From contig NC_043746.1 in assembly GCF_902148845.1 (NCBI RefSeq), forward strand, positions 6,113,555 through 6,177,554: a DNA stretch of 64,000 nucleotides, in the 5' to 3' direction. Positions 63,255 through 64,000 of the stretch are shown here, one piece after another. The notes below the pieces were generated by a model. It did no database searches and was not told where the DNA came from. It saw only the letters and a program-made list of their open reading frames with translations. The stretch comes from Salarias fasciatus. Its lineage: Eukaryota > Chordata > Actinopteri > Blenniiformes > Blenniidae. Every line of letters begins with the position of its first letter. The first letter of the stretch is position 1. Made by a program: the position numbers and the translations under genes.

Positions 63255-64000
63255 GACTCTTCACTTTGCAGCATTTGCAGCTTGAATGGTCAAAATAGAC
63301 ATTTAGACTTGCTATGATGTATCAAGACAAACAGCGTTACGTGAGAGCCAGACTCCACGGACTGAGGTAATCTGTTGATGAAGACACGCATGTCTGTTTT
63401 TCTTGCATCAGATTTTTAGAAGTAGTCTTTTTCCCTCTTTGGTATCTGTGATTGCTATAAATTAGGAGTGTTTTTTTGTTGTTGTTGCAGCATGCACTAA
63501 CACTGAATCAACACCGCCGTGCACTTTTGAGCAAACAAGAACACATTTATTGGTGATAAAATTAGATTAAACTACGGATTCTTTATATTGTAAAACAGCT
63601 TTTTTTAGTTCCACAGATGCATAACAAGTTGATTTTTTTTAAAAAAGAAGAAATTATGCTATTTCCCATGATTCCTTCTACAGCAAAAAAACTATTAAAT
63701 GCCCCAAATTTTGTCTATTTGCAGCTCACAGCTGCTATAAATTGCTTAACTTTGAGATTTCCTTTGCTCCAAACCTGCATGCCGGCATGCAGGTTCTCCC
63801 CTCACTGTGAAAATATCCCTGCTGAGTCCAGGCTCCTGGTCCTGTCTGTGAGAAGTTTGCATGTTTCCAAGGGTTTTCCTCTGCATATTAATTTCCTCCA
63901 ACCATAATCCAAAAAGCTGCATTTTAAGTTAATTTCTTGCATTAATTTGGCTGTAGGTGTAAATGTAAATAAACGTGTGGGGATTCCCTCCTGCGTCCTG
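63255..64000. other. No gene seen; interspersed repeat fragment at right
   Basis: 63836-63965 (GAGAAGTTTGCATGTTTCC ... TTTCCTCCAACCATAATCCA ... TTGGCTGTAGGTGTAAATGT) is a diverged copy of the same high-copy fish repeat seen at 56.8 kb. The rest is AT-rich. Confidence 0.5.

Overview
This window is vertebrate nuclear DNA, most likely from a percomorph-type teleost fish. The genes have many small exons with GT-AG introns, microsatellites are dense, and several fish-type DNA transposons are present. The gene order pabir2 (FAM122B) - mospd1 - ints6l - mmgt1 matches the block on human Xq26, from which I take the paralogue assignments. No tRNA, rRNA, CRISPR or prokaryotic feature was seen.

Layout. 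1-2280: last four exons of pabir2 (+) and its 3'UTR. 3186-7480: mospd1 (-), five coding exons, 3' end facing pabir2, with a probable non-coding first exon and promoter near 7360-7480. 7480-9260: intergenic, with a degraded repeat and a GT/GA microsatellite. 9442-21044: ints6l (+), 18 coding exons and a complete 899-residue reading frame, with a poly(A) signal near 22907. 23271-26227: mmgt1 (-), four coding exons, complete. 26595-28448: pfdn6 (+), four coding exons, complete, divergent from mmgt1 across a 367-bp shared promoter. 28450-32065: intergenic, with two TTAA-flanked non-autonomous elements. 32066-32868 (-) and 36577-38616 (+): a head-to-head pair of hairy/E(spl)-related bHLH repressors, best called her5-like and her11-like, each ending in WRPW, with separate TATA boxes and a pair of RBPJ-type sites between them. 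38845-39727: non-autonomous hAT-like element. About 39.9-43.6 kb: an autonomous-type two-gene DNA transposon (ISL2EU/PIF-Harbinger-like) carrying a SWIM-YqaJ-PHD protein and a convergent DDE transposase. 44576-45244: second copy of the foldback element. 45.3-64 kb: no gene I can recognise. It holds microsatellites, AT-rich stretches, GC-rich islands that look like conserved non-coding DNA, and weak traces of exons near 59.4 kb and 62.4-63.3 kb.

Functions. The host genes are mostly housekeeping: a PP2A-B55 inhibitor family member, an ER contact-site protein, an Integrator subunit, an ER membrane complex subunit and a prefoldin subunit. They share a locus with the Notch/developmental her5-her11 pair, which sits at the edge of a gene-poor, possibly regulatory region. 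The most unusual resident is the ISL2EU-like transposon, whose accessory protein combines a zinc-binding SWIM module, a lambda-exonuclease-like nuclease fold and a chromatin-reader-type PHD finger.
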